The position numbers were made by a program, and so were the translations under genes. From contig CAWJRN010000010.1 of assembly GCA_963845265.1 (NCBI GenBank), forward strand, positions 1-64,000: a stretch of DNA of 64,000 bases, given 5' to 3'. The notes under the pieces were generated by a model. It ran no database searches. It saw only the letters and a program-made list of their open reading frames with translations, and was not told the origin of the DNA. Positions within the stretch are counted from its first letter, which is position 1. Every line of letters begins with the position of its first letter. The stretch is from DYRB01 sp963845265. GTDB lineage: Bacteria; Pseudomonadota; Gammaproteobacteria; Chromatiales; Chromatiaceae. Below, piece by piece: positions 10,601-21,100 of the stretch.

Positions 10601-11239
10601 ACCATCGGCGCCGACTGGTCCCAGCTGCAGTGGCTGGTCGCCGCCCTGGGCGTGGGGATCGGCTTCGGCCTGCAGGAGATCGTGGCCAACTTCATCAGCG
10701 GCATCATCGTCCTGTTCGAGCGCCCGATCCGCATCGGCGACGTGGTCACCGTCGGCGATACCGATGGCGTGGTGACACGGATCCGCAGCCGTGCGACCAC
10801 CATCCGCAACTGGGACGGCAAGGAGCTGCTGGTGCCGAACAAGGAGTTCATCACCGGTCGCCTGCTCAACTGGTCCCTGTCCGACCAGACGACGCGGGTG
10901 ATCCTCTCGGTCGGCATCGCCTATGGCTCAGACGTGCGCCAGGCCATGCGCCTGTTGGAAGAGGCCGCCCGGGAGAACAAGGACGTATTGGACGATCCGG
11001 CTCCTTCGGTGATCTTCGAGGCCTTCGGCGACAATTCCCTGGGCCTGATGCTGCGCTGTTTCGTCGAATCGGTCGACCTGCGCTTCCCGACCATCAGCGC
11101 GCTGAACCAGGCCATCAACGACAAGTTCAACGCCGCCGGTATCGTCATCGCCTTCCCCCAGCGGGACCTGCATCTGGATACGACCCGCCCACTGCAGGTG
11201 GAGCTACGGCGCGTAAAGGAAGACCTCACCGACGGGTGA
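7698..11239 (+). CDS. MscK/KefA-like mechanosensitive channel (four frameshifts)
   Basis: Reading across four frame changes (near 8503, 9020, 9330 and 10170) gives one large protein of about 1180 residues: a signal segment, a long coiled-coil periplasmic domain, a set of membrane helices, and a C-terminal MscS module with GVGIGFGLQEIVANFISG and the beta-domain pattern RATTIRNWDGKELLVPN. That layout and length match the MscK (KefA) branch. The start is uncertain; a TTG at 7698 gives the signal peptide. Three frame changes behave as an extra base and one (9020, a G run) as a missing base. Protein similarity is continuous on both sides of each break, so the gene is either recently inactivated or affected by sequencing error. 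Confidence 0.75.
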
Positions 11240-12125
11240 GCGACGGAATCCTCCGGGCGATTAGCGGGAAGGGTATTGCGGACGCTCTGGGTCGCTTCCC
11301 ACGGGCGACGGAACCGCGAGGGTCCGCTGTGTGAACGTGACCGGCCCTTCCGTGTTTTGGCTGTATGGGCCGGTTGTTTGCCGAAACAGGGAGCGATTTG
11401 TCTCTGGCTTGAAGGACGGCTTGTGGGACAGAGCGGACATTCAGCCGTTCAGCTTGAGTGTCCGTTCTGGGTCGTCACCAGTCCCCGGCCAACCTACCCA
11501 ATAGCCGTAAGGTCTTCACCCACCTGTCCCACCGCACCGGGAACTGAGAACCACGCAAGTCGCGCTTCCTTTAAAAAGTCTGAAAATTTTTGGGAAAATT
11601 TGGGAACCAAAACGGTCACACGCAGCCCCCCATGCCAGGAACTCAGAACCACCCCCCACTTCGTTTTTTCCGTTTTTGCCGGAATAGGGACCCATTGTTC
11701 TAGGTTCAAGCCACAACCTTCCGCCAACGCAAATACCGGCATCCAACCAGAAATCCCACGTTGATCCAACGATAGGGGCGCTTCGCGTCTGGTGCACAGA
11801 GGCAGATAGGCTTCCCCTGGCATCCATAGAGGGGGATTCCCAATGGATTCGACTGAAATCAAACGCCTGCTCCAGACGTGGCTGGCCAAGCTTCGTGAGC
11901 AGGACGAGGGCTTGAAGCTCGTAGCTCGTAGGGCGCAATAGCGACAGCGTATTGCGCCGCATGGAGATCGACAGGAAGGGGCGGGACCGTTCGGAACTTT
12001 GCCCGAGGCGACGGCAGCCGGCGCAATACGGGCGCCTCTTGCCCGGCCGCACTAACCTAATGCCGGTGGCTGCGCCCTATTACGCCCTACGGTTCTGGAC
12101 CAACGCGCTCCCTCCCGGCGCAAGA
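11240..12125. other. long intergenic region with repeats and no supported gene
   Basis: Nearly 890 bases lack a convincing gene. Around 11430-11475, AGCGGACATTCAGCCGTTC and TTGAGTGTCCGTTCTGGGTC form a small imperfect inverted repeat. From 11843 to 11941 a 32-codon stretch (MDSTEIKRLLQTWLAKLREQ) is open but too short to assign; it may be the remnant of a larger gene. The inverted repeat at 11927-12091 is listed separately. The segment 11560-11700 is less GC-rich than its surroundings. Confidence 0.45.
11927..12091. repeat. hyphenated inverted repeat, CGTAGGGCGCAATAG type
   Basis: CGTAGGGCGCAATAG at 11927-11941 pairs with CTATTACGCCCTACG at 12077-12091, with one mismatch in 15. The interior contains GCGACAGCGTATTGCGCCGC, a partial internal mirror of the arm. 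It belongs to the same general class as the elements at 32271-32357 and 34504-34593, all of which begin with a TAGGG or AGGG core. Confidence 0.55.
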
Positions 12126-13446
12126 TCAAAGCGTCAAAGTCAACCCATCCACCAGGGCCCCGGGCAGCAGGCAGGACTCGCTGCTACGCCCGCCATAGGT
12201 GTCCGCCGAGAGCAGCAGTTCCCGCTCCCGGGTCAGTCCCTCCAGCCGATCCCCGAATAGGTGGTACAGGGAGTCGTCGAAGCGCATGACCGACACCGGG
12301 GCGACCGGCTCCCCGCCCTCGACCCAGAAGGTGGCGAAGCGGGTCATGCCGGTCACCCGGCAATCGTTGGGGTCGGACCAGTTGCAGTACCAGAGGTTGC
12401 CGATGGCCAGCCCCTCGCCCAGCCGGGCCAGGGCCTCGGCCTTGGGGATCTCGCCCGGCGCCATGCCCAGGGAGCCCGGCGACTCCCCCGCGGCGTTGAC
12501 CGGGACGCCGTATTCCTTGCCGCTGCGCGCATCCACCAGGCAGTCCTGGTAGGCGCCGCCGACGATCAGGTCCACCCGATCCGGGGTGAGGAATCCCTCG
12601 TCGGTGATGCGTGGGTTCAGGCCACGCGCATGGTCCTCGTAGAGCGAGACGCCCGGGTGCAGGGCCCGCTCCCCGCGCACCAGGCGCAGCAAGGGGGTCT
12701 GGCGGGTGCGGTGACTCTTGAGATCGAAGCCACCCCAACCGAGCATGTCGGTCAGCTCGTTGACGGCCTGGGGGGCGAGGTAGGCGCGGTAGCGCCCGGG
12801 GGCAAGGGTCCTGGCCGGTCGGGCCATGACCACCAGCGAGCGACGCACATCCGCAAGCCGCTCGGCCAGCAGCCGCCGGGTCCCAGTGGGTCCCGGCATA
12901 GGCCGCCTTCACGGCCTTGTCGCCTCCCAGATAGCAGGACCAATCCAGATTGAAGCTGCCCCCTTCGTGCCAGTGGCGATGACCCAGGGAGCTGGCCAGC
13001 CCGGAGTAGAGGGTCCCGCTCGCCCAGATGCCGACCAGGTCGAGCCCGTCGGCGGCGGCGACCAGCTCCCCCAAGGCCTCGGCGGCGACGGGCAGTTCGG
13101 ACTGGGCTCGATGCTCGCCGCTGCTGGGGGTGGTGGAATAGTTGAGGTAGGGGTCCTCCGGGACCTGGGGCAGGCGCTCGCGCAGCCGCCCGAGCAGGTC
13201 CAGACCCTGGGCCAGGTCCTGGTCCGGGTCGCCGGCCAGGTCGCAGCCGCCCTCGACCTGCCGCGCCCCCTGGATCAGGGTCAGACCCAGACCCTGGCTG
13301 TGTACGGCCCCGGCCTGGCGGATGCGACCCTGGTTGAGGCGGACGAAGTCCGACGCCTCCCCGTCCAGACCGCAGAACAAGACCTCACCGGGCTGAAGCG
13401 CACCGCACAGCCGGTCGGCCAGGGCAAAGAATCCTGCGGCGCTCAT
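12126..13446 (-). CDS. TldE/PmbA-like protein (frameshifted)
   Basis: The first part (from 13446) gives a TldD/PmbA family N-terminus; a one-base shift near 12885 (a run of C in GACCCGG) is needed to continue with RRLLAERLADVRRSLVVMAR and the C-terminal half to GLTLTL. The corrected length is about 440 residues. It lacks the HExxxH zinc motif carried by its partner, as expected of the TldE subunit. TldD-TldE complexes are proteases that process peptides such as microcins. Its ATG overlaps the stop of the upstream tldD-like gene by 4 bases (ATGA). No peptide precursor gene is visible nearby. Confidence 0.75.
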
Positions 13447-14885
13447 TCCCCACCCCCGAAGACCGAGACCCGTCGGAACAGGCAGGGCGGCGCGGCATGG
13501 CCCACATAGACGGACTGATTGGGCTCACCCTTGCCGCAGTTCTGCACCCCTCGCACCTCCCGGGAGGCCGAATCCCCGACCCCATCCAGGCTGCGCCAGA
13601 AGTTGGCGGAGATACCCCGGTAGTTGGGGTTGCGTACCAGCCCCTTGAGCTCGCCGTCCTCGATCAGACGGCCCAGCTCGCAGCCGAACTGGAACTTGTT
13701 GCGACTGTCGTCGATGGACCAGGAGCGATTGGTATCCATCAAGACCCCGCGCTCCACCCGGTCGATGAGCCCTGCGAGGGTCGCATCGCCGGGCTCCAGG
13801 TTGATATTGGCCATACGATCGATAGCCGGCCTGTCCCAGCCGCTCGCCCGAGCATTGGCCACGCCCGGCAGCCCAGCCCGAGCCTGGGACAGGGCGCCGC
13901 CCAGGGGGCGCTCCAGGATGCCTTCGCGGATCAGGTGCGCCCGGACCGCCGGGGTCCCCTCGTCGTCGGCGGCGCAGCTCGCCAGCTCCCCGGGGACGCC
14001 GGGGTCGAAGGTGACATTGAGCAGGTCCGAGCCGTAGCGGTAGGTCCCGAACATCTCTCGGGTGACGAAGCTGGTCCCGGCATAATTGCGCTCGTCCCCC
14101 AGGATGCGGTCGAGCTCCAGGGGGTGGCCGATAGACTCGTGGATCTGCAAGACCATCTGACTGGGGAGCAGGATCAGATCCAGCTCGTCACTCGGGCACT
14201 CGGGTGCACAGAGCAGGGCCAAGGCCTCCTCCGCCACCCGCTGGGCCTCCTCGCGCAGACCACAGGCGGCGATGCGCTCCAACCCGCCCTGCTGCGGCCA
14301 GCTCGCCCCCCCGCCACTGCGATGCTGGGTCTGGCTACCGGCGTTGGCCACCGCCGTGAGACCAGGCTCGGTGTACTCCCAGGCCTGGGCGACGTGTGCC
14401 CCATCGCTGCTGACCAGGAGTTGCTCGACCCGCCAGTGGCCCAACCAGGCCGACCAATCCACGATGCGTTCGTCGATCTCCAGGGCATCACAGACGCCCT
14501 GAAGCAGGTCGAGCTTGTCGGTCACGCCCAGTGACCCCCAAGGCGTGACCACGGGCCCCTGGTACTCCAGCCTCGCCGCGCTACGGGGATAGAGCCGCGC
14601 ATCGAACAACCCGAGGCGGGCATGGGCATCGGCCCAAGCCCCGGCCCGCCCGGCGGCGGCGGCGAGTCCGGCCGCGCTCAGGTCACTCGTCGCCGCATAG
14701 CCCACACCCCCGCCGCGCACCAGGGTCACCATGGCACCGCGTCCCAGGGACAGGGCGCAAGGCTCGGCGACCCCCTGACGGACCTCCAGGTGCTCAGACT
14801 CCTCCGCCACCAGGCGGATGGACCAATAGTCGGCGGCGGGTGCCTGGGCCGCGAAACGGCGGGCGGTATCTTCGAGTCGTTGCAT
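13443..14885 (-). CDS. TldD-like zinc metalloprotease
   Basis: The 480-residue product has the TldD hallmark HESIGH (His249, Glu250, His254), the zinc-binding metalloprotease motif of the family, followed by the conserved region around GTSFVTREMFGTYRYGSD. In known systems TldD forms a heterodimer with TldE and degrades unfolded peptides or matures modified peptides. It has no signal peptide and is cytoplasmic. The downstream gene is the matching TldE-like subunit in a 4-base overlap. Similar pairs separate from the housekeeping tldD and pmbA are common; this may be such a second pair. Confidence 0.82.
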   Translation of the reverse strand: MQRLEDTARRFAAQAPAADYWSIRLVAEESEHLEVRQGVAEPCALSLGRGAMVTLVRGGGVGYAATSDLSAAGLAAAAGRAGAWADAHARLGLFDARLYPRSAARLEYQGPVVTPWGSLGVTDKLDLLQGVCDALEIDERIVDWSAWLGHWRVEQLLVSSDGAHVAQAWEYTEPGLTAVANAGSQTQHRSGGGASWPQQGGLERIAACGLREEAQRVAEEALALLCAPECPSDELDLILLPSQMVLQIHESIGHPLELDRILGDERNYAGTSFVTREMFGTYRYGSDLLNVTFDPGVPGELASCAADDEGTPAVRAHLIREGILERPLGGALSQARAGLPGVANARASGWDRPAIDRMANINLEPGDATLAGLIDRVERGVLMDTNRSWSIDDSRNKFQFGCELGRLIEDGELKGLVRNPNYRGISANFWRSLDGVGDSASREVRGVQNCGKGEPNQSVYVGHAAPPCLFRRVSVFGGGE

Positions 14886-15022
14886 GGACTGGGACCTGCT
14901 GTCGGGCGGCAGGAGGCGCCGCGGGCGGATGATCGGTGTTGCCCTCGCCTAACTCAAGGGCCTGCGCGTCGCCGCTCCGCAGCCATCAGGGCGACGTCGG
15001 ACCCGTGATAAGATCCGCGCCC

Positions 15023-15844
15023 ATGCTCACCTACCCCGAAATCGACCCCATCGCCCTCACCCTGGGTCCGCTGAAGATCCATTGGTACGGGCTCATGTAC
15101 CTGATCGGCTTCGCCGGCTTTTGGGCCCTTGGGCGTTGGCGGGCGGGCCGCCCCGACTCCGGGTGGACCGCCGAGATGGTTGACGATGTCCTCTTCTATG
15201 GCGTGGTCGGGGTCATCGTCGGGGGCCGGCTGGGCTACATGCTCTTCTACGGCTTCGACCAGATCCTCGCCGACCCCCTGAACATGTTCAAGGTCTGGCA
15301 GGGGGGCATGGCCTTCCACGGCGGCCTGCTGGGCGTGCTCATCGCCATGTGGCTGTTCGCCCGCCGCCACGGCCGTCGCTTCTTCGAGATCACCGACTTC
15401 ATCGCACCCCTGGTCCCGATCGGGCTGCTCATGGGGCGCATCGGCAACTTCATCAACGCCGAGCTCTGGGGCCGCGCCACCGACCTTCCCTGGGGCCTGA
15501 GCGTACCCTGCTTCCGGGTCCCGGAGCACTGCGCCGCCCTGGCCCCAGATGCGCTCTGGTCCCCTCCCCTGCACCCATCCCAACTCTACGAGGCCGCGCT
15601 GGAGGGCCTCGCCCTGTTCGTCATCCTGTGGCTCTATTCCAGCCGCCCGCGGCCCACCATGGCCGTCTCCGGCCTGTTCCTGCTCTGCTATGGCTGCTTC
15701 CGCTTCGCGGTGGAGTTCGTCCGGCTGCCAGATGCCCAGCTCGGCTACCTCGCCTTCGGCTGGCTGACCATGGGGCAGGTCTTGAGCACGCCTATGATCG
15801 CGTTTGGGGTGCTGCTGCTGGTGCTGGCCTATCGGCGCGCCTGA
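15023..15844 (+). CDS. lgt: prolipoprotein diacylglyceryl transferase
   Basis: The 273-residue membrane protein transfers a diacylglyceryl group from phosphatidylglycerol to the lipobox cysteine of lipoproteins at the inner membrane. The Lgt signature is clear: GRIGNFINAELWGR (about residues 138-151), with the conserved Arg and Asn, plus the N-terminal motif LGPLKIHWYGLMYLIGF and HPSQLYEA. The ATG at 15023 gives the typical start MLTYPEIDPIA; upstream in-frame codons would add a non-homologous extension. It is divergent from the tldD gene and stands alone before the MITE-like element. Confidence 0.95.
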   Translation: MLTYPEIDPIALTLGPLKIHWYGLMYLIGFAGFWALGRWRAGRPDSGWTAEMVDDVLFYGVVGVIVGGRLGYMLFYGFDQILADPLNMFKVWQGGMAFHGGLLGVLIAMWLFARRHGRRFFEITDFIAPLVPIGLLMGRIGNFINAELWGRATDLPWGLSVPCFRVPEHCAALAPDALWSPPLHPSQLYEAALEGLALFVILWLYSSRPRPTMAVSGLFLLCYGCFRFAVEFVRLPDAQLGYLAFGWLTMGQVLSTPMIAFGVLLLVLAYRRA

Positions 15845-15848
15845 GACA

Positions 15849-16017
15849 CTAGCAGCCTGTCAGACTTAGGATGAATCGGCTGCGGAAGCGGGAGAACGGC
15901 CCATTTCGCCCCGCTTTTTCGTTACATAGAGCCCACTATGCGCCTCAAAACCGGAACAAAATGGCCTCGCCCTCCCACTCCCTCGCTTCGATCCACCTAA
16001 GCCCGACAGGCTGCTAG
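15849..16017. mobile_element. MITE-like element with 22-bp terminal inverted repeats
   Basis: The left end CTAGCAGCCTGTCAGACTTA and two more bases (GG) at 15849-15870 pair with the right end at 15996-16017 with about 20 of 22 matches. The interior is also partly self-complementary (GCGGGAGAACGGCCCATTT against AAATGGCCTCGCCCTCCC), so the 169 bases can fold into one long hairpin. No reading frame is present and no clear target duplication was seen. Ends of this style are found on transposase-bearing insertion sequences, so this is likely a non-autonomous derivative. It fills nearly the whole gap between lgt and jetA. Confidence 0.7.
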
Positions 16018-16027
16018 CGTACCCGGG

Positions 16028-17476
16028 ATGACCCAACTCTTCGACCGAGTCCCCGACCGGCTCTTCTCGCCCTTGGCCAGCGCCAACCGGCGCATCTACG
16101 GGACCCTGCTACTCGATCTCTATCCACTGTTCTTCGACCAGATCCACGCGGATGTCTTTCCGTCCCGGGAGACGGTGCGCCAGGAGATCGAGGAGCGCCT
16201 GGCGGTCATGGCCGCCGCCTGGCAGGAGGAGCCGGACGCGGCACCGATGCAGAGTCCCGCCACCGAGCCCGAGGCCAACCCGACCGGACAGGCCTACCGC
16301 CGGCTGCTTGCCGCCGGCTGGATCGAGGAGGAGGTGGAGGGCTACCGGGTGCGGGTCACGGTCCCCCCGGCGGTCGGCACCCTCTGGGCGAGCCTGATGG
16401 AGGTCGCCCGCCCGGACCGGGTCTTCTACGGCGGCATGGTGCTGTCCATCTTCAACAACGTGCAGAAGGCCTGGGAGGAACCCGAGGCCCAGGTCCTGGC
16501 GCTGCGGCAGGCGGCCCGGGAGGCACGCCGCTTTGTGCAGCACCTCAACACCATGATCTACGGGCTCAAGGGCCTGCTCGGCGAGATCACCGGCTGCGAC
16601 GACCATCGCCGCATCCTGAGCCGGTTCTTCGACGACTTCGTGGAGCGCATCCTGGTCCAGGACTACAAGCGCCTGAAGACCCGTAACAACCCCTTCCGCT
16701 ACCGCCAGCAGATCCTGCAACGGGTGCGGGAGCTGGAATACGACCTGGACCGCAAACAGGCCCTGGTGGCCGGCTATCTGGAGCAGACCGGGGAGTCCGA
16801 CAGCGAGTCGGCCTGGCAGGCCATCAACGACGACATCCGCCAACTGCGCGACTGCTTCGAGCGGCTCGACGGCCACCTGGAGCGGGTCGACCGTTTTCGC
16901 GCCCGGGTGGAGCGGCGCGTCGCCGATACGGTCCGCTACCTGGATCGGACCCAGCCCGGCATGGCGGCACGGATCGCCACGCTCTTGCGAGGACTGGGTC
17001 CGCGGCTGGCCGGGCTGGAGGACGGCGATCCAACGCCGCTGGACCTGCCCCTCATCGACGTGCTCCCGGTCGGACCCCAGAGCCTGAAGGAGGCACCCCG
17101 CCATCGCCGCCCGCCGGAGCCGCGCCCCCTGGTCAGCCGTCCGGTGGACCCGGCGATGCAGGCCCGACAGCAGGCCCTGCGCGCCTATCTGGATCGCCGC
17201 CGGGTCGACCCCAAGCGCATCGCGCTCTACCTGGAGCGCCAGTTGGCGGGGCGGTCGCACATCGACGGCGGCGCCATGACCATCGCCGGCGTGGAGGACT
17301 TCATCGCCTTCACCCATGTGCGTCACCTGAACTATCTGCCCGGGGCCGGGCGCCTGAGGCAGGACTACCGCATCGAGCACCGGGACGGGCTCCTGGAAAA
17401 CGACTGGGTCCGCTGCCCGGACTTCAGCGTGGAACGTCGACAGCCCGTCGCGGGAGCCAACCAACATGCTGCGTGA
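16028..17476 (+). CDS. jetA: Wadjet system protein JetA (MksF-like kleisin)
   Basis: The 482-residue protein opens with the JetA pattern FDRVPDRLFSPLASANRR and FFDQIHADVFPSRETVR, followed by the conserved helical block RRFVQHLNTMIYGLKGLL. In Wadjet, JetA is the kleisin-like subunit that bridges the JetC dimer and binds JetB. A winged-helix-like N-terminal domain and a central coiled coil are visible. The start lies only 10 bases after a MITE-like element, so the native leader has been replaced or moved. It overlaps jetB by 11 bases and begins a four-gene operon. Confidence 0.87.
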   Translation: MTQLFDRVPDRLFSPLASANRRIYGTLLLDLYPLFFDQIHADVFPSRETVRQEIEERLAVMAAAWQEEPDAAPMQSPATEPEANPTGQAYRRLLAAGWIEEEVEGYRVRVTVPPAVGTLWASLMEVARPDRVFYGGMVLSIFNNVQKAWEEPEAQVLALRQAAREARRFVQHLNTMIYGLKGLLGEITGCDDHRRILSRFFDDFVERILVQDYKRLKTRNNPFRYRQQILQRVRELEYDLDRKQALVAGYLEQTGESDSESAWQAINDDIRQLRDCFERLDGHLERVDRFRARVERRVADTVRYLDRTQPGMAARIATLLRGLGPRLAGLEDGDPTPLDLPLIDVLPVGPQSLKEAPRHRRPPEPRPLVSRPVDPAMQARQQALRAYLDRRRVDPKRIALYLERQLAGRSHIDGGAMTIAGVEDFIAFTHVRHLNYLPGAGRLRQDYRIEHRDGLLENDWVRCPDFSVERRQPVAGANQHAA

Positions 17477-18146
17477 CCTGCGCCAGGTCTGCGAGCGCCC
17501 CGGCAGCGCCGAGCCCGACGACTTCCGCTCGGCGGCCAAGGCGGTGCTGAAGCGCCAGTTCCTGCTCCTGGAGCGCCCCGGGGACCGCGACCCCTATCGG
17601 CTGATCGCCAACCACTTCGACTACTTCGCGAACCTGTTCGACGCCCTGGGCTGGACCCTGCACCGGGACGACACCTTCGGGCTCATCGGGCTGCTCCCCG
17701 GGGACGCGGAGGGCTTCAGGCACCTGCGCCTGGTGGACAGCCTCATGCTGCTGTGTCTGCGGCTGCTCTACGAGGAGGGGATGGAGCGCTTCGAGGCCCG
17801 GGAGGGGAGCGTCTACACCCAGTCGCAGACCCTGCTCGGGCGCTACGAGACCCTGCTCGGGCGCAAGCTGCCGCCCGTCTCGGACTATCGGGAGGTCCTG
17901 CGCCGGCTGCGCCGCTACTCGCTCATCGAGATCGGGGACGAGACGGAAGACGGCCTGCCCGTTCTGCGGATCCTGCCAACGGTGCGGCTCGTGACCGGCG
18001 ACCGGGTCCAGGCGCGACTCGCGGCCTTTGTGGAAGACAGCGGGGAGGCCCCGGACGTGTTGGACGGGGACGCACTGGACGGGGATGCCCCGGACCCGGA
18101 CGAGACGACCGAGGAAGGCCAGGACCAGGGCGACCCGACCCCATGA
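17466..18146 (+). CDS. jetB: Wadjet system protein JetB (MksE-like, DUF4194)
   Basis: The 226-residue protein matches the JetB/MksE type: a compact helical and winged-helix protein (KAVLKRQFLLLERPGDRDPY, LIANHFDYFANLFDALGW, VDSLMLLCLRLLYEEGMERF). JetB proteins are the KITE subunits that dock on the kleisin and regulate the ATPase. The last 35 residues form a strongly acidic tail rich in Asp, Glu and Pro, which is probably disordered. It overlaps jetA by 11 bases and jetC by 4 (ATGA), showing tight translational coupling. Confidence 0.85.
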   Translation: MLRDLRQVCERPGSAEPDDFRSAAKAVLKRQFLLLERPGDRDPYRLIANHFDYFANLFDALGWTLHRDDTFGLIGLLPGDAEGFRHLRLVDSLMLLCLRLLYEEGMERFEAREGSVYTQSQTLLGRYETLLGRKLPPVSDYREVLRRLRRYSLIEIGDETEDGLPVLRILPTVRLVTGDRVQARLAAFVEDSGEAPDVLDGDALDGDAPDPDETTEEGQDQGDPTP

Positions 18147-21100
18147 AACGCCTGGTCCGCCTGCTGATGATCAACTGGTACCGCCTGGAGCAGGCGAGCA
18201 TCGACATCGTCGGCCATACGGCGGTGATCGGTCCGAATGCCTCCGGCAAATCCTCCCTGCTGGACGCCATCCAGGCGGTGCTGGTGGGCGGCGACAAGCG
18301 CTGGTGGAACCCCAATGCCAGCGCCGGGGAGAAGAGCACCCGGAGCCTGCGCGACTATTGCCTCGGCGTGGTGCGCGACCCCAGCAACCCGGACCTGTCC
18401 CAGGAGTTCCGTCCCAGGGACCAGGCGGTCACCTATCTGGCCCTGGTGTTTCGCGACGAAGAGAGCCAGGAGTCCATCAGCGTCGGCCTCGCCCTGCACG
18501 CCCGACTGGACGAGGCCCAGGAGGTGATCGACGGGCGCTTCCTCGCCCCCGGGCTCGACCTGGTCCTGTCGGACCTCGTGGACCGCACGCCGGAAGGGCC
18601 GATACCCAAGCCCTGGCGGCGGCTGAGGGAGGAGCTGCGCATGCGGGTCGGCGGACCCTTCGAGGTCTTCCCCCAGGTCGGCGAGTACCAGCGCCACCTG
18701 TGCGCCCTGCTCTCCGACGGCCGGCGCCACCTGGACCCGCCCCGCTTCCTGCGCGCCTTCCGCAACGCCATCACCTTCGCCCCCATCCGCAACGTCTCGG
18801 ACTTCGTGCGCAGCCACATCCTGGAGGAGCGCCCCATCCAGGTCCGCTCGCTCCAGCAGGCCCTGCAACACTACCGAGACATCCAGACGCGCACCCGCGA
18901 GGCGCAAAAGCCGCGAGGAGGCCCTGGCCGCCATCGACCACAGGTACCAGCGGGCCGAGCAGGCCGAGCGCCTGGGGCTGGCCTGGCGCTGGGTGGAACA
19001 GGAGGCCGCCTTCAACGCCCTGGAGGCGGAGCTGGAGCCCCTCCGTGGGACCCTGGAACGGCTCGCCACCGAGATCGCCACCCTCGGCGCCCGGATCGCC
19101 GACCTGGACGGGCAATGGCAGCTCGCCGACAACGCCCTGACCGAGGCCAATCGACGCCTGGCCGCGACCAACGTGGAGCAGCAGCGGGAGCGCATCCGCG
19201 CCGAGACACGCACAGCGCAGACCAACCTGGGTGCGGCCAATCGGGACATCGAGGCCGCGCGGATAGGCCTCGGCGCCGTGCATCGACTGCTCGACAGCGC
19301 CGCCCAGCTCGACGACGACGCCCTGGTCCAGGCGCTGCAAGCTCTCCCGCCCCTGCTGCGCCACGATGAGGGGCTGCTGGCCGTCACCTGGCCCCAGGAC
19401 CCAAGCGCAGTCATGACCGCCGTGGCCCATATCGCCCCGCGGATCTCGGAGACGGTGGAGCAGATGCTCACGCGCTTCGAGCAGTTGGTCCGCGAGGAGG
19501 GCGAGATGACCCGCGCCCTCGAAGACCTGCGCGGGCGCATCGCCCGTCTGGAGCGGGGCGACAGCGACCTGCAGCCGGCCACCCTGCGCCTGATCGCCCT
19601 GCTCGCTGAGCACGGCATCGCCGCCGTGCCGTTGTGCGATCGGGTGGACGTGGCGGACGAGCACTGGCGCGACGCCCTGGAGTCCTTCCTGGGAGGCCAC
19701 CGGGAGGCCCTGCTGGTGGACCCAAGCCAGGTCCGCGAGGCCGTCGGGCTCTACCGGCGGGAGGGCAAGCGGCTCAACATCCACGGCAGCCGGGTGATCA
19801 ACACGCTCAAGACCGCCGAATGGCGGGACCGCCGCAGCGCAGGCAGCCTCGCGAAGATGGCGGTCAGCGACGACCCCCACGCCCTGGCCTACGTCAACCA
19901 GCACGCCGGCAATGTCCTGCGGGTGGAGGCCGAGGACGAGCTGCTCCGCCACGAGCGGGCCATCACCGCCGACGGCATGCTGGCGACCGGCGGCGCCGTG
20001 CTGCGGCTGCGCCCCGAGGAGCCCATGCTGGGGCGCGAAGCCCGCCGGATGCGGCTGGCGGCCCTGCAAGATCAATTCACCCGGGACGGGCAGACCCACT
20101 ACGCCAAGCAGCAAGAGAAGTCGGCAATCAAGGACCTGCGGGAAAGGCAGTTGATGCCGCTGAACGATCGGTTGCGGGTCTTCCCGGACCTGGTCGCCCT
20201 GGCGGCCACGCGGCAAGAAGGCCAGGCCGACCTCGACCGGCTCAAGGCCGAGGAGCAGGCACTCCTGGACGACGCGGGGTATCGATCCTTGCAGGACCAG
20301 GTGACCCGCTGCCGCGCGAAGCGGGAGCGGGTCAAGGGTGAGGCGGACCAGGCGGCCAAGGACCTGCGGGAGCGGGAGCACGCCGAGCAGGCCCAGCGTC
20401 TGGCGCTCGACCAGAAGGACGGGGATGCCCGCACTGTGGCCGAGCACCGCGCTGTCATCCAGCAGACCCCCGGCTTCGACGCCCCACTGGCGGCGGAGCG
20501 CCTGGAGGAGCTACAGGCCCAGGAGCTGTTCGCCGAAGAGTGTTCTGCAACCTGGCAGGCGTTGGGCCAGGAGGCCGAGGACCGGGCCGGCGTCCAGGAG
20601 AAGATCGTCATCAACCAGCGCGCCAAGGCCCGAGAGGCGCTGACCGATTACTGGGCCGCCTGGCCATCCGAACACAGACCCGCCAGCGGCGCCTCCGACG
20701 ACCACCTGCCGCTTGCGGCCTGGGTGGTCCGCGAGCTGACCCAGGTGCGCGAGACCCAGTTGGCCCGCTACGTGACCGAGGCCGACAATGCCCTGAAGGC
20801 GGCGGAGACTGCCTTCCGCGCAGACTTCGTCGGCAAGCTTCAGGAGAACCTGCAACTCCTGGAGGAGAGCCGCAAGGAGCTCAACCGCAATCTCCGCCAC
20901 AGGCCGTTCCATGGCCAGTATTACAGCTTCGTCAAGCAACCCGAACCGGACCTCAAGCAGGTGCTGGACTGGGTGCTGGCCTGGACCCCGGAGCAGGGCA
21001 GCGACGTAGGCGGCCTGTTCGACGCCGCCGACGACCCCAACCACCCCCACCGGGAGGCCATCGCACGGGTGCGCAACCTGCTCATGGAGGCCGCCGGGGG

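Noticed and set aside
11276..11764. 162-codon open frame in the long gap after the MscK-type gene
   Set aside because: The product has no recognisable domain, is rich in Pro, Ser and Arg from out-of-frame GC-rich DNA, and spans a small inverted repeat.
14936..15022. Extended start of lgt
   Set aside because: The upstream in-frame codons encode a segment that does not match Lgt N-termini; the ATG at 15023 gives the usual start.
15845..16020. Terminator and promoter between lgt and jetA
   Set aside because: The long hairpin belongs to the MITE-like element with matching ends; I see no separate terminator with a T-run.
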